Assembly: GCF_005121165.3 (NCBI RefSeq)
Contig: NZ_CP034413.3
Coordinates: 2,852,001 to 2,916,000 of the forward strand
Origin: Dysosmobacter welbionis
GTDB taxonomy: Bacteria > Bacillota > Clostridia > Oscillospirales > Oscillospiraceae
Reading direction: 5' to 3'
DNA length: 64,000 nt
Translations under genes and position numbers: made by a program
In this document: positions 7,819 through 16,349 of the stretch, in pieces
Layout of the letters: each line of letters starts with the position of its first letter
How positions within the stretch are numbered: the stretch's first letter is position 1
Notes under the pieces: generated by a model
What the model was told of the DNA's origin: nothing
Databases searched by the model: none
The model's input: the letters and a program-made list of their open reading frames with translations, nothing else

Positions 7819-8954
7819 TTACAGGCTCTTGATGAACTTCTCGATCCGGTCCAATCCCTCTTTCAGGTCCGCGTCGGAGTAGCAGTAGCTCAGGCGCATG
7901 AACCCCTCGGTGCCGAAGTGGATGCCGGGGATGACGCCCACCAGGCCCTCCTTCAGCATCCGGGTGCAGAAGGTGTTGGAGTCCATGCCGAACTTCCGGA
8001 TGTCCACAAACATGTAGAAGGCGCCCTCCGGCTTCTCCGCGTCCAGGCCCATGTCCACCAGGCGCTGGTAGACGTAGTCCCGGCGCCTGCGGAAGATCTC
8101 CACCACATCGCTGGTGTCCGTCTCCAGGGCCGTGACGCAGGCCCGCTGGACAAAGGAGGGCACGGAGGTGACACAGTACTGGTGGAACACCTGGATCCGG
8201 TCCATCAGCTTGGCGTCCGCCATGCAGTAGCCCAGGCGCCAGCCGGTCATGGCATAAGGCTTGGAGAAGCTCTGGACCACAATGATCCGGTCCCGCATGT
8301 CCTGGTACTCAGCAAAGCTGTGGTAGTCCTCACAGTAGGTCAGAGTGCGGTACACATCGTCGCACAGGACAAAGATGGGCTTGTCCCGGAGGATGGCGTG
8401 GACGGCGTCCAGGGTCTCCTTGGTGTAGACGCAGCCGGTGGGATTGTTGGGGGAGGTCAGGATGATGGCCTTGGTCCTGTCGGTGATGGCGGCCTTCAGC
8501 TCCTCCGGCACGATCTGGAAGTGGTTGTGCTCTGTGGGCAGGGAGACGGGCACACCGCCCTGCAGCTGGACCAGCGCCTCATACAGGCCGAAGGCAGGGG
8601 TGGGGATGATGACCTCGTCCCCTGGGTTCAGGATGGTGGAGAAGGAGGCGAACAGCGCCTCCGTGGCGCCCACCGTCAGGATGATCTCACTGGGGGCGTA
8701 GTGGAGGCCATGGGCCTCGGCCTCGAATTTGGAGATGGCCTCCAGCGCGTAGGGATAGCCGTTGCCGGGGGATAGTGGGTATCGTTGGCGTCCAGAGCGG
8801 CCTTGGCGGCCTCCTTGATGACGTCGGGGGTGTTCAGATCCGGCTCGCCGATGGTCAGGGCGCAGGCGCCGGGGGTATCCCGCACCAGATAGGTGAACTG
8901 CCGGATGCCGGACAGCTCCACGCCCATAACGGCATTGTTCAGAGTCAGGTCCAT
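7819..8954 (-). pseudogene. Class I/II PLP aminotransferase, one-base frameshift
   Basis: The N-terminal part (MDLTLNNAVMGVELSG to THYPP) starts at 8954 behind AAGGAG. It continues in another frame as GNGYPYALEAISKFE to the stop at 7819. Together they give a full aminotransferase of about 378 residues with the PLP-lysine motif SFSKPYAMTGWRLGY and the substrate region SPNNPTG. One G appears missing in the run CCGGGGG at 8765-8771. Family members move amino groups between amino acids and 2-oxo acids; aromatic or aspartate-type substrates are plausible. Every motif is intact, so either the decay is very recent or the base was lost in the assembly. Confidence 0.85.
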
Positions 8955-9053
8955 GGATTTTCACGCTCCTTTTTGTTCATGAAATTCAGTATATCCGGAT
9001 AAAAAAGGGATGTCAACGGCAGTTTCCACAAAAAGGGAGGCACCGAAAAGAAA

Positions 9054-9083
9054 GCGGCCCCGCCGCAATCTGCGGCGGGGCCT
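9054..9083 (-). terminator. Terminator after the 615-residue membrane protein gene
   Basis: An 11-bp perfect stem GGCCCCGCCGC / GCGGCGGGGCC with a 5-nt loop is followed on the minus strand by a CTTTCTTTT tract. Confidence 0.8.
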
Positions 9084-9100
9084 GCTGGGAGACTGCATTT

Positions 9101-10948
9101 TCAGGTGGGCTGATTGGAAGAGGCAGCATCTTCTGCCGGCTGGCCCGTTTCGGCGGGGGCATCAGCTGGCGCCTCCTCCGGGGTGAAGGTCACGGGGGTC
9201 TCTCCGGCCCGGGCGACGGAGGTGCCGGAGAGAATGCCGCCGCCCTCCCCTGCGGTGTAGGCGATAGTCACCTGATCCCCGGCATTCAGGATCACCGCCA
9301 GGGGGTTCTCCGCGGCGTTGACGGCGTAGAAGGTGTCCTGTCCCTCCAGCCGCAGGAAGTAGTAGGAATTGCCGTCCAGCACAGCGGTGCGGATCTCAGC
9401 GATGGCGCCGCTGATCTCCTCCTGGTCAGAGGGAACAGCCTCCGCATCCCCGTCGGAGATGAGGCCGCTGTCGGCCAGTGCCCGGCGGTAATTGGCCTCG
9501 CACTCCGCTACGGTGCTGCCGGTCTCTACAATGTTGTACTGCTGGACGTTCACCATGGCGTACATCTTCACCAGACCGTCTTCACCCTTGAGGGACATGA
9601 AGTAGGTGGGCTGGTCGGCGATGTTCAGCAGCAACGGGAAGGTGGCCACGTAACGCATCTGCTGGACCTGACTCATGGCGCTGGCCTGCGCGGACGCCTC
9701 TGTGGCGCCGGCGACAGAATAGAAGTGCGTCTCCTTGGTCCGCTGGTTGGAGAGGATGAATCCGATGTTGGACTGGTCGGATGTCACAGAGGTGACACCG
9801 GTATACATATACACGTCATCCCCGATGGCAATATAATTGTAGCCTTCTGTGGTGTGCGTCACATCCCGCTGGCCGAAAATGGAGTTGATAAAGCCGTTGT
9901 GGTACATTCCGTAATAATCGTACTGCTCCATAATCAGATTCGCGTCATAGACGTGGTCCACCCAGTTGGGGACCTCCTCATAATACTGGCTCTCCCCGGT
10001 AACGGCGTTCACCAGAACGGCCCCCTGGATGTCCGTGCCGCCGAAGAGGCCGATGGTCTTCACCATGCGGGGGCAGACCCAGTAGGGCTCGCCCTCTTCA
10101 TTGATCTCAAACACCGGATCGGCAAACATATATGTGGGATAGTGGAACCGCAGGTGGCGGGGCAGATACCGCCCGAAATGCTCGGCGGTGGTATATTTCA
10201 TCCCCTCGTCCAGGCGGACCACTTCCGCCTCCTGGGTCACCATGTCGATAATCAGATAAGCGGGCAGGCCCGCGGAGCGGTTGGTGAACCACTTGACCAG
10301 ATCTCCATAGGCCAGGGAAGTCACGCGCACCGGGCGACCCTGGTAGTTGATCTGGGTGTAGGAGGGCAGGATCTCAAACTGGGAGACCATATCCGCCAGT
10401 TCGCCCAGTTTGCGGCTGCCCAGGCGCGCGGCGGAGTCTTCGTCCAGCATGGGGATCTGATTGTAGGAGATCTCCTCCACCTCGGAAGCAAAATCACCAT
10501 CTTTGATGGAAAGCAGCTTGCTGTAGCTTCCGGCCCGGATTACCACCCAAGAGGTAAGGCCGCCGATGATGATGGCGGCGATCAGAGCCACCAGGACCAG
10601 GAAGGGGATGGTGCACTGCTTTTTCACAAAGCCGAAGTACCCCTTCACGCCCTCCCCCTGAAAGCCGGAGGTGAGCACGGCGCACACGCAGTACACCGCG
10701 CACAGCAGGAACACGAAGACATAGAACTCCTCCGCGTGGAAGTTCAGGGCGGGCAGCTCGAAGTAAAAGTACCCCAGGCCGAACAGCAGCGTCACGCCCA
10801 GATTGATGAGCGTCCGCGTGAAGGCGTTGCCAATGGCCTTGCGGGGCTTCCGCTCCCGCTTGGGACGCTGGGGCTGGGAGGCGTCCCCGCCGCTGAAACC
10901 GCCGAAAGCACTGGGGTCAAAGCCTCCGAAGTCAAATGAAAATGGCAT
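9101..10948 (-). CDS. Large membrane-anchored protein of unknown function
   Basis: A 615-residue protein. Residues 1-36 are Gly/Phe-rich then strongly basic. Three hydrophobic segments follow (about 45-66, 73-93 and 115-140). A soluble region of about 470 residues, probably extracytoplasmic, ends in an Ala/Pro/Glu-rich tail. The soluble part contains repeated Tyr-rich beta-like stretches (YDYYGMYHNG, YNYIAIGDDVYMYTG) and no catalytic motif that I recognise. The start has AAAGGAGG and its own promoter. It could be a cell-envelope or secretion-related protein, but I cannot assign a function. Confidence 0.75.
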   Translation of the reverse strand: MPFSFDFGGFDPSAFGGFSGGDASQPQRPKRERKPRKAIGNAFTRTLINLGVTLLFGLGYFYFELPALNFHAEEFYVFVFLLCAVYCVCAVLTSGFQGEGVKGYFGFVKKQCTIPFLVLVALIAAIIIGGLTSWVVIRAGSYSKLLSIKDGDFASEVEEISYNQIPMLDEDSAARLGSRKLGELADMVSQFEILPSYTQINYQGRPVRVTSLAYGDLVKWFTNRSAGLPAYLIIDMVTQEAEVVRLDEGMKYTTAEHFGRYLPRHLRFHYPTYMFADPVFEINEEGEPYWVCPRMVKTIGLFGGTDIQGAVLVNAVTGESQYYEEVPNWVDHVYDANLIMEQYDYYGMYHNGFINSIFGQRDVTHTTEGYNYIAIGDDVYMYTGVTSVTSDQSNIGFILSNQRTKETHFYSVAGATEASAQASAMSQVQQMRYVATFPLLLNIADQPTYFMSLKGEDGLVKMYAMVNVQQYNIVETGSTVAECEANYRRALADSGLISDGDAEAVPSDQEEISGAIAEIRTAVLDGNSYYFLRLEGQDTFYAVNAAENPLAVILNAGDQVTIAYTAGEGGGILSGTSVARAGETPVTFTPEEAPADAPAETGQPAEDAASSNQPT

Positions 10949-10992
10949 AAAAACCCAATTCCTCCTTTTTCAGATGGGCCGAATTGAAACCC

Positions 10993-11021
10993 ATGATACA
11001 GGAAAAGTGTGAACAAATCAA
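10993..11021 (-). promoter_or_regulatory. Promoter of the 615-residue protein gene
   Basis: On the minus strand TTGATT, a 17-bp spacer and TATCAT end about 45 bp before the ATG at 10948. Confidence 0.6.
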
Positions 11022-11041
11022 GGTTTCCCGTCAGAACACCA

Positions 11042-11070
11042 TTCCGATTCCGAAAAGATTATGGTAAAAT
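11042..11070 (+). promoter_or_regulatory. Putative promoter of the sigma-factor operon
   Basis: TTCCGA, a 17-bp spacer and TAAAAT. The in-frame ATG at 11061 lies between the two elements and so could not be in the transcript, which favours the TTG start at 11133. Confidence 0.45.
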
Positions 11071-11132
11071 CAAAACAACATGTAAGCTCTGTGCGGAAAC
11101 TGCGTGTAGAGAAGTGGAGAGGAGGGACGGCA

Positions 11133-11693
11133 TTGGAGGATGCCCGGATCGTGGAGCTGTACTGGGAGCGGGACGAGGCGGCCATTGCGGAGAGCAGCGC
11201 CAAGTACGGCGGCTACTGCTACCAGATCGCCTTCCGCATCCTGGCCCTGCGGGAGGACGCGGAGGAGTGCGTGGGAGACACCTGGCTGCGGGCCTGGGAG
11301 GCCATGCCGCCCAGCCGCCCCGGCAGGCTGGATACGTTCCTGGGGAAGATCACCCGGAACCTGTCCCTGGACCGCTGGCGGGCCCTGCGGGCCCAGAAGC
11401 GGTGGCAGGGACAGGCGGAACTGGCGCTGACGGAGCTGGGGGACTGCCTGCCCGCCTCCGGCGGCGTGGAACAGGAGGTGGAGGCCGCCGCCCTGGCGGA
11501 GAGCCTGAACCGCTTTTTGGAATCCCTGCCCCAGGAGAAACGGGTGCTGTTTGTCCGTCGGTACTGGTATCTCTGCTCCGTGGAGGAGCTGGCCGCCTGG
11601 AGCGGCAGGCGGCGGGGGACGGTCTCCGCGGCGCTGTTCCGCCTGCGGCAGGACCTGCAGGAACACTTGGAGAGGGAGGGATTCACCCTATGA
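11133..11693 (+). CDS. ECF-type RNA polymerase sigma factor
   Basis: A 186-residue protein from a TTG codon preceded by GGAGAGGAGG. Region 2 includes YCYQIAFRILALREDAEECVGDTWLRAWE, with the conserved DAEE...D.W helix, and TFLGKITRNLSLDRWR. Region 4 is LPQEKRVLFVRRYWYL...SVEELAAWSGRRRGTVSAALFRLR. The coding sequence overlaps the next gene by an ATGA, so the two are translationally coupled, as usual for a sigma factor and its membrane partner. A longer ATG start at 11061 is possible but conflicts with the promoter. Confidence 0.88.
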   Translation: MEDARIVELYWERDEAAIAESSAKYGGYCYQIAFRILALREDAEECVGDTWLRAWEAMPPSRPGRLDTFLGKITRNLSLDRWRALRAQKRWQGQAELALTELGDCLPASGGVEQEVEAAALAESLNRFLESLPQEKRVLFVRRYWYLCSVEELAAWSGRRRGTVSAALFRLRQDLQEHLEREGFTL

Positions 11694-12244
11694 CAAGGGA
11701 ACAGCTGCTGGATGCTGTGGGAGATATCCGGGATGCGTTCATCCGGGAGGCCGCGCCGCCGCCCGCCTCGTACCGCAAGCAGCGGGAATTCCCCTGGACC
11801 GGCGCGGTGGCGGCCTGCCTGGCGCTGATGATCGTGGGCTCCACATTCTTCCTGTCACAGATGAACATGGGGGACGGAGCCACTGGAAGCGGCGGCGCCT
11901 CTGCCGTCACGGAGGACACGGCGGAGGTCGGTGAGTCCGGCGGAACGGTGAACGGTGCAGCAGACGGCACAGACGATTCTGAGCCGGAGACAGCGGCGAT
12001 CACTGTCACGGTGGATGGCACGGTGTATGTGCAGGCAGGCGGCGTGGGCCGCCATCCAGAGGCGTGCCCGGAGGGATTCTCCTACGCTGGAGAGGCGGAG
12101 CTGCCGGACACCGGGGAGCTTTGTCCCTACTATGCCGACCCGGAGCGGCCGGGGCAGATCTATGTCTATCAGAGCTGCTGGGATGAGGGGACCGGAACCA
12201 CCTATATGGCCTATGTCCGCTACGAGGCGGAGACAACAAACTGA
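11690..12244 (+). CDS. Membrane protein coupled to the sigma factor, anti-sigma-like
   Basis: A 184-residue protein. A cytoplasmic N-terminus of about 43 residues is followed by one membrane helix (about 44-62, AVAACLALMIVGSTFFL). Next comes an acidic, Ser/Gly/Thr-rich extracytoplasmic linker and a small beta-rich C-terminal domain (about 105-184) containing YVQAGGVGRHPEACP. The ATGA overlap with the sigma gene and the topology suggest an anti-sigma role. No ZAS or RsgI zinc motif is visible, so this rests on context. Confidence 0.7.
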   Translation: MTREQLLDAVGDIRDAFIREAAPPPASYRKQREFPWTGAVAACLALMIVGSTFFLSQMNMGDGATGSGGASAVTEDTAEVGESGGTVNGAADGTDDSEPETAAITVTVDGTVYVQAGGVGRHPEACPEGFSYAGEAELPDTGELCPYYADPERPGQIYVYQSCWDEGTGTTYMAYVRYEAETTN

Positions 12245-12267
12245 CCGCGGGCGGAAAGAGAAAGCAG

Positions 12268-12301
12268 GGCCGCCGGAGGGGATCCCCTCCGGCGGCCTTT
12301 T
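12268..12301 (+). terminator. Terminator of the sigma/anti-sigma operon
   Basis: A 30-bp perfect palindrome centred on GGGGATCCCC is followed by TTTTG. It also faces the converging amidohydrolase gene. Confidence 0.85.
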
Positions 12302-12317
12302 GCGTATGAGCCTGTCC

Positions 12318-13417
12318 TCACGGCAGCATCAGCAGCTTTTTCAAAAATTCCACGCCCCTGGGCAGAACGGCCTCGTCATCAAAGGTGAAGTCCGGGGCGT
12401 GAAGCTGGGGGGTATCCCCGGTGCCCAGGAAGAAGAACAGCCCCGGCACATACTGCTGGTAGAAGGAGAAGTCCTCCGCCGCCAGCACCGGCTTTTCCAT
12501 GAGGGTCGGCGCGTTATCGCCCAGCTGGGCGGCGATCTTCTGATAGAGCTCTTCGTGGTTCCACACGGCGGGGTAACCCTCGCTGAGGTGGACGTCCAGG
12601 CTGCAGCCGGTCTCCGCTGCCACGGACCGGCCGATGTCCTTCAGCTGCTGACGGCAGAAACGGAAGGTGTCCTCCCGGTAGGTGCGCAGGCTCCCCTCCA
12701 GCACGGTGCGGCCGCTGATGGCGTTCCGGACTGTGCCGGAGACCATCTTGCCGAACCGCAGCACCCGGGGCTGGTCCGGGGGCAGCTGTTCCATCATGTC
12801 ATAGGCCCGCTGGAGGTAGGAGATGCCCGCCGTCAGGGCGTCCAGCCCTCGTCCGCCCGGGACATGTGGACGCTGCGGCCTTCTACGGTGACGGTGACCT
12901 CGTTGGACCGTGCCATCAGCGGGCCGGGGCGGGAGGCGATGGTCCCGGCCTCCAGGCCGGGCCACAGGTGCAGGCCGAAGATCCGGCGGACCCGGTAGCG
13001 CTCCAGCACGCCGCTCTCACACAGCTTTCCGGCGCCGCCGGTGGTCTCCTCCGACGGCTGGAAGAGGAAGAGCACGTTCCGGGGCAGCTCGGCCAGATGC
13101 TCCGCCGCATACTCCGCCAGGGTCAGGACCATGGCGGTGTGGGCATCGTGGCCGCAGGCATGCATCCGCCCGGGATGGACAGAGGCGTAGGGCAGGTCCG
13201 TGGCCTCCGTCACCGGAAGCGCGTCCAGCTCCGCCCGAAATGCCACGGCATCGCTCTTCCCTGCGTCGAACCAGGCGCAGACGCTGCCGGTGATGGGAGA
13301 GAACACCCGGCAGGGCAGCGGGGCCAAAATGCGCTGGACCAGCTGAACCGTCTCCGGCAGCTGGTTATCCAGCTCCGGGATGCGGTGCAGGGCACGGCGG
13401 TAATCGACGGCGGACAT
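12318..13417 (-). pseudogene. M20-family amidohydrolase, one-base frameshift
   Basis: Two frames together encode about 365 residues of an N-acyl-amino-acid/IAA-type amidohydrolase. The start MSAVDYRRALHRIPEL at 13417 follows AAGGGGAGG. Zinc ligands are visible in ACGHDAHTAM, in the acidic FQPSEETTGG and in GLHLWP. Dimerisation-domain and C-terminal residues (AGISYLQRAYDMMEQ, then VLAAEDFSFYQQYVPG) continue in the shifted frame after about 12845. The expected junction is SRADEG then DALTAG, one base short. The enzyme removes acyl groups from N-acyl amino acids or aminoacyl conjugates. It sits divergently from the lysine operon. Confidence 0.85.
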
Positions 13418-13558
13418 GGACAGGACCTCCCCTTCTGAGATGACATTAATAATCATATCATACCACAGACACGGTCGGGTGACCAGAGGAACCGGGATTT
13501 TTCGTCCCTTTTGACAAGGAAACGGGACTGCCAGACGCGCTTTTTTCCGTTTTTTCCC

Positions 13559-13588
13559 TTGCCAAAAGGGAGAATGTAATGGTATGAT
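13559..13588 (+). promoter_or_regulatory. dapA: Promoter of the lysine-riboswitch/dap operon
   Basis: TTGCCA, an 18-bp spacer and TATGAT end about 10 bp before the riboswitch aptamer, so transcription would start at its 5' edge. Confidence 0.7.
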
Positions 13589-13598
13589 ACCAGAAAAT

Positions 13599-13760
13599 GA
13601 GATAGAGGCGCGGATGCGACGAGACCATGGGAGCCGACGGGCGAGGATCGTGGGGGAGGCAAGTCCGCCGAACTCCCTGGTCAGGTATGGGCAGGGGGTG
13701 GGTCCGTGGGGAATACCCACGGGACTGTCCGCGGAATTTTCCGCGGGGGCGCTATCCGCT
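13599..13760 (+). ncRNA. Lysine riboswitch (L-box)
   Basis: The conserved L-box blocks are present in order: GATAGAGGCGCGGA...GACGAGA, GGGGAGGCAAGTCCGCCGAA, GGTGGGTCCGTGGGG, GGACTGTC and the closing GCGCTATCC that pairs with the first block to form P1. It is followed by an intrinsic terminator and then dapA. Lysine binding should favour the terminator and switch off diaminopimelate/lysine synthesis. Confidence 0.92.
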
Positions 13761-13807
13761 TACAGGGAACTCCGCTTTTTGCATGGGTGCAGAGGTGTGA
13801 AAGAGCT

Positions 13808-13840
13808 GTCGGTAGGGGCGTGTCTCTACCGACTTTTTTG
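13808..13840 (+). terminator. Riboswitch-controlled terminator
   Basis: Stem GTCGGTAG / CTACCGAC with a 10-nt loop is followed by TTTTTT, 44 bp before dapA. It is the expression platform of the lysine riboswitch. Confidence 0.88.
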
Positions 13841-13883
13841 TTGCTTCAACCAACGGACAAAAAGAAAGACGGAGGACACTCAC

Positions 13884-14771
13884 ATGAAATTTGAACATCT
13901 GCAAGGTTCCATTGTCGCCATGGTCACCCCGTTCCGCCAGGACGGCAGCGTCAACTTCGATATGCTGACAGAGCTGCTGGAGCGGCAGATCGCCGCCGGT
14001 ACCGACGGCATCCTGACCCTGGGCACCACCGGCGAATACTCCACGATGAGCCATGAGGAGGATGCCGCTGTGGTGGAGCACACCATCCGGGTGGTGGACG
14101 GCCGGGTGCCGGTGATGGTGGGCAGCGGCTCCAACTGCACTGTCACCCAGATCGAGAAGAGCCGGCTGTACCAGTCCATGGGGGCGGATGCCCTGCTGCT
14201 GATCTCCCCCTACTACAACAAGGCTAACGCGGAGGGGATGTACCGCCACTTCGCCGAGACGGCGGACGCGGTGGACATTCCCTGCATCCTCTATAATGTG
14301 CCGGGCCGTACAGGCTGCTCCATCCCGGTTTCCGTGGTGGAACGGCTGGCCCGGCACCCCAACATCGCCGGCATCAAAGAAGCCAGCGGCGATATGTCCT
14401 ACGCCATGAAGATCGCTCGCTGCGTGGGACCGGATTTCGCCCTGTACTCCGGCAACGACGACATCACTGTGCCCATCCTCAGCATCGGCGGCAGCGGCGT
14501 CATCTCCGTCTACGCCAACGTGATGCCCGCCATGTGCCGCCAGATCGTGGCGGACTGGCTGGACGGGAACCATGCCCGGGCCCTGGAGAACCACCTGCGG
14601 TACCTGCAGTTGATGAACGACCTGTTCCTGGAGGTGAACCCCATCCCGGTGAAGGCCGCCATGAATATGATGGGGCTGGACGTGGGTCCCATGCGGCTGC
14701 CCCTGTGCGAGATGGGGGAGGCCAACGCCGCCACACTCCGCCGGACGCTGGAGGAGGCGGGACTGCTGTGA
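13884..14771 (+). CDS. dapA: 4-hydroxy-tetrahydrodipicolinate synthase
   Basis: A 295-residue (beta/alpha)8 aldolase. It has the pyruvate-binding GTTGEYSTMSHEE near residue 45, the catalytic tyrosine in SPYYNKAN, and the Schiff-base lysine in GIKEASGDM near residue 163. It condenses pyruvate and aspartate semialdehyde, the first committed step to diaminopimelate and lysine. It leads the dapA-dapB-dapH operon under the lysine riboswitch and starts behind GGAGG. It differs clearly from the DapA-like protein at 17.4 kb. Confidence 0.96.
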   Translation: MKFEHLQGSIVAMVTPFRQDGSVNFDMLTELLERQIAAGTDGILTLGTTGEYSTMSHEEDAAVVEHTIRVVDGRVPVMVGSGSNCTVTQIEKSRLYQSMGADALLLISPYYNKANAEGMYRHFAETADAVDIPCILYNVPGRTGCSIPVSVVERLARHPNIAGIKEASGDMSYAMKIARCVGPDFALYSGNDDITVPILSIGGSGVISVYANVMPAMCRQIVADWLDGNHARALENHLRYLQLMNDLFLEVNPIPVKAAMNMMGLDVGPMRLPLCEMGEANAATLRRTLEEAGLL

Positions 14772-15487
14772 GGATCATTTTGATCGGCCGGGGCAAAATG
14801 GGGACGCTGATCCGGGAGACCGCTGCGGCCGCCGGGGATGAGATTGAGGCCGTCTTCGGCCGGGACGATCTGGGCCAGCTGGGCAGACTGGGGCGTGTAG
14901 CGGACGTGGTGATGGATTTTTCCCGCCCGGAGGCTCTGCCGGAGGTCGCCTCCTATGTCCGCCGGACGGGGACGCCACTCCTCTCTGGAACCACCGGGTA
15001 TACGGAGGCGGAGAAGGGGAGTCTCTTTGCCCTGGGCTCTGCGGCCCCGGTGCTGTGGAGCGCCAACTACTCCCTGGGGGTGGCGGTGCTGGCCCGGGCC
15101 CTGCAGGTCATCGCCCCGGTGCTGGGGCCGGATTTTGACATCGAGATCACCGAGACCCACCACAGCCAGAAGGCGGACGCCCCCAGCGGCACCGCAAAGC
15201 TGCTGCTGGAAGCTGTCGATCCCCAGCACCGCCTGCGGCCGGTGTATGGCCGGGAGGGGAACTGCGGCCGCCGGGAGAAGGATGAGGTAGGCATCCACGC
15301 ACTCCGGGGCGGCACCGTGGCCGGGACCCACACGGTCCATTTCTTTGGGCCGGATGAGGAACTGGAGCTGACCCACCGGGCTGCCAGCCGCCAGATCTTT
15401 GTGAACGGGGCCCTGCACATCGCCCGGCTGCTGCCTGGGCGGCCCAAAGGGGTCTATGACCTGCAAAAAATCTTGTTTGGAGCGTGA
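14768..15487 (+). CDS. dapB: 4-hydroxy-tetrahydrodipicolinate reductase
   Basis: A 239-residue protein from a GTG that overlaps the dapA stop (GTGA). The Rossmann motif is a variant, [10 protein letters not shown], near residue 6. [16 protein letters not shown] and [16 protein letters not shown] mark the DapB active site; HH and K are the catalytic residues. It reduces dihydrodipicolinate with NAD(P)H. At 239 residues it is slightly shorter than many DapB proteins. Confidence 0.95.
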   Translation: MRIILIGRGKMGTLIRETAAAAGDEIEAVFGRDDLGQLGRLGRVADVVMDFSRPEALPEVASYVRRTGTPLLSGTTGYTEAEKGSLFALGSAAPVLWSANYSLGVAVLARALQVIAPVLGPDFDIEITETHHSQKADAPSGTAKLLLEAVDPQHRLRPVYGREGNCGRREKDEVGIHALRGGTVAGTHTVHFFGPDEELELTHRAASRQIFVNGALHIARLLPGRPKGVYDLQKILFGA

Positions 15488-16188
15488 TGGCTTTGAATGC
15501 ACAGGAAATCATCAACTATATCGCAGATTCCCCCAAGAAGACCCCAGTAAAGATTTACGTCAACCTGTCGGCTCCGGTGGACTTCGGATCCGCTGAAGTG
15601 TTCGGTGAGGGAAAGAGCCGCATCGTCTTTGGGGACTGGGCCGAGCTGGCGCCCATCCTGGAGGACAACCGGGAGAAGATCACCGACTGCGTGGTGGAGA
15701 ACGACCGCCGGAACTCCGGCGTGCCCCTGCTGGACCTGAAAGATCTCAAGGCCCGGATCGAACCCGGGGCCATCATTCGGGAGAAGGTGGAGATCGGCGA
15801 GGGTGCCGTCATCATGATGGGGGCCATCCTCAATATCGGTGCTGTGGTGGGCAAACGCACCATGATCGACATGGGGGCTGTCCTGGGCGGACGGGCCACG
15901 GTGGGAGACGACTGCCACATCGGCGCCGGAGCCGTGCTGGCCGGGGTGGTGGAGCCCGCCTCCGCCACCCCGGTAGTGGTGGAGGACGGCGTCCTGGTGG
16001 GCGCCAACGCCGTGGTGATCGAGGGGGTGCGGATCGGCGCCGGGGCTGTGGTGGCCGCGGGCGCTGTTGTGACGGAGAACGTCCCTCCCAACGCGGTGGT
16101 GGCCGGAACCCCCGCCAGGATCATCAAGATGAAGGACGCCCGGACGGAGGGAAAGACCGCCCTGGTGGACGCCTTGCGGAGCCTGTGA
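15487..16188 (+). CDS. dapH: Tetrahydrodipicolinate N-acetyltransferase
   Basis: A 233-residue protein with the DapH N-terminal domain ([10 protein letters not shown]) followed by a left-handed beta-helix of hexapeptide repeats (for example [20 protein letters not shown]). It acetylates tetrahydrodipicolinate in the acetylase branch of diaminopimelate synthesis. The ATG at 15487 shares one base with the dapB stop (TGATG); an adjacent in-frame GTG at 15484 is the alternative. The dapA-dapB-dapH order supports the assignment. Confidence 0.95.
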   Translation: MALNAQEIINYIADSPKKTPVKIYVNLSAPVDFGSAEVFGEGKSRIVFGDWAELAPILEDNREKITDCVVENDRRNSGVPLLDLKDLKARIEPGAIIREKVEIGEGAVIMMGAILNIGAVVGKRTMIDMGAVLGGRATVGDDCHIGAGAVLAGVVEPASATPVVVEDGVLVGANAVVIEGVRIGAGAVVAAGAVVTENVPPNAVVAGTPARIIKMKDARTEGKTALVDALRSL

Positions 16189-16202
16189 ACTGGAGAAGAA
16201 GC

Positions 16203-16235
16203 GGCCCTGCGGCGTTGTGCCGCAGGGTCCCTTTT
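16203..16235 (+). terminator. Terminator of the dap operon
   Basis: Stem CCCTGCGG / CCGCAGGG with a 7-nt loop is followed by TCCCTTTT. Confidence 0.75.
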
Positions 16236-16290
16236 ATCAGAACGTCAAAATTTAAGACAAAAATTTGGCGGCAATCGTTTGCGGTTTCGA

Positions 16291-16319
16291 TTGCCTGGGG
16301 CGGCGCCTTGTGATATTGT
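16291..16319 (+). promoter_or_regulatory. Promoter of the MBL-fold hydrolase gene
   Basis: TTGCCT, a 17-bp spacer and TATTGT end 30 bp before the ATG. Confidence 0.55.
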
Positions 16320-16349
16320 AATAGCAACAATCGAACAGGGGGGCTGGAC

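Noticed and set aside
11061-11132. Longer start for the sigma factor
   Set aside because: The ATG falls between the -35 and -10 elements of the likely promoter and lacks a ribosome site; the TTG at 11133 has a strong one.
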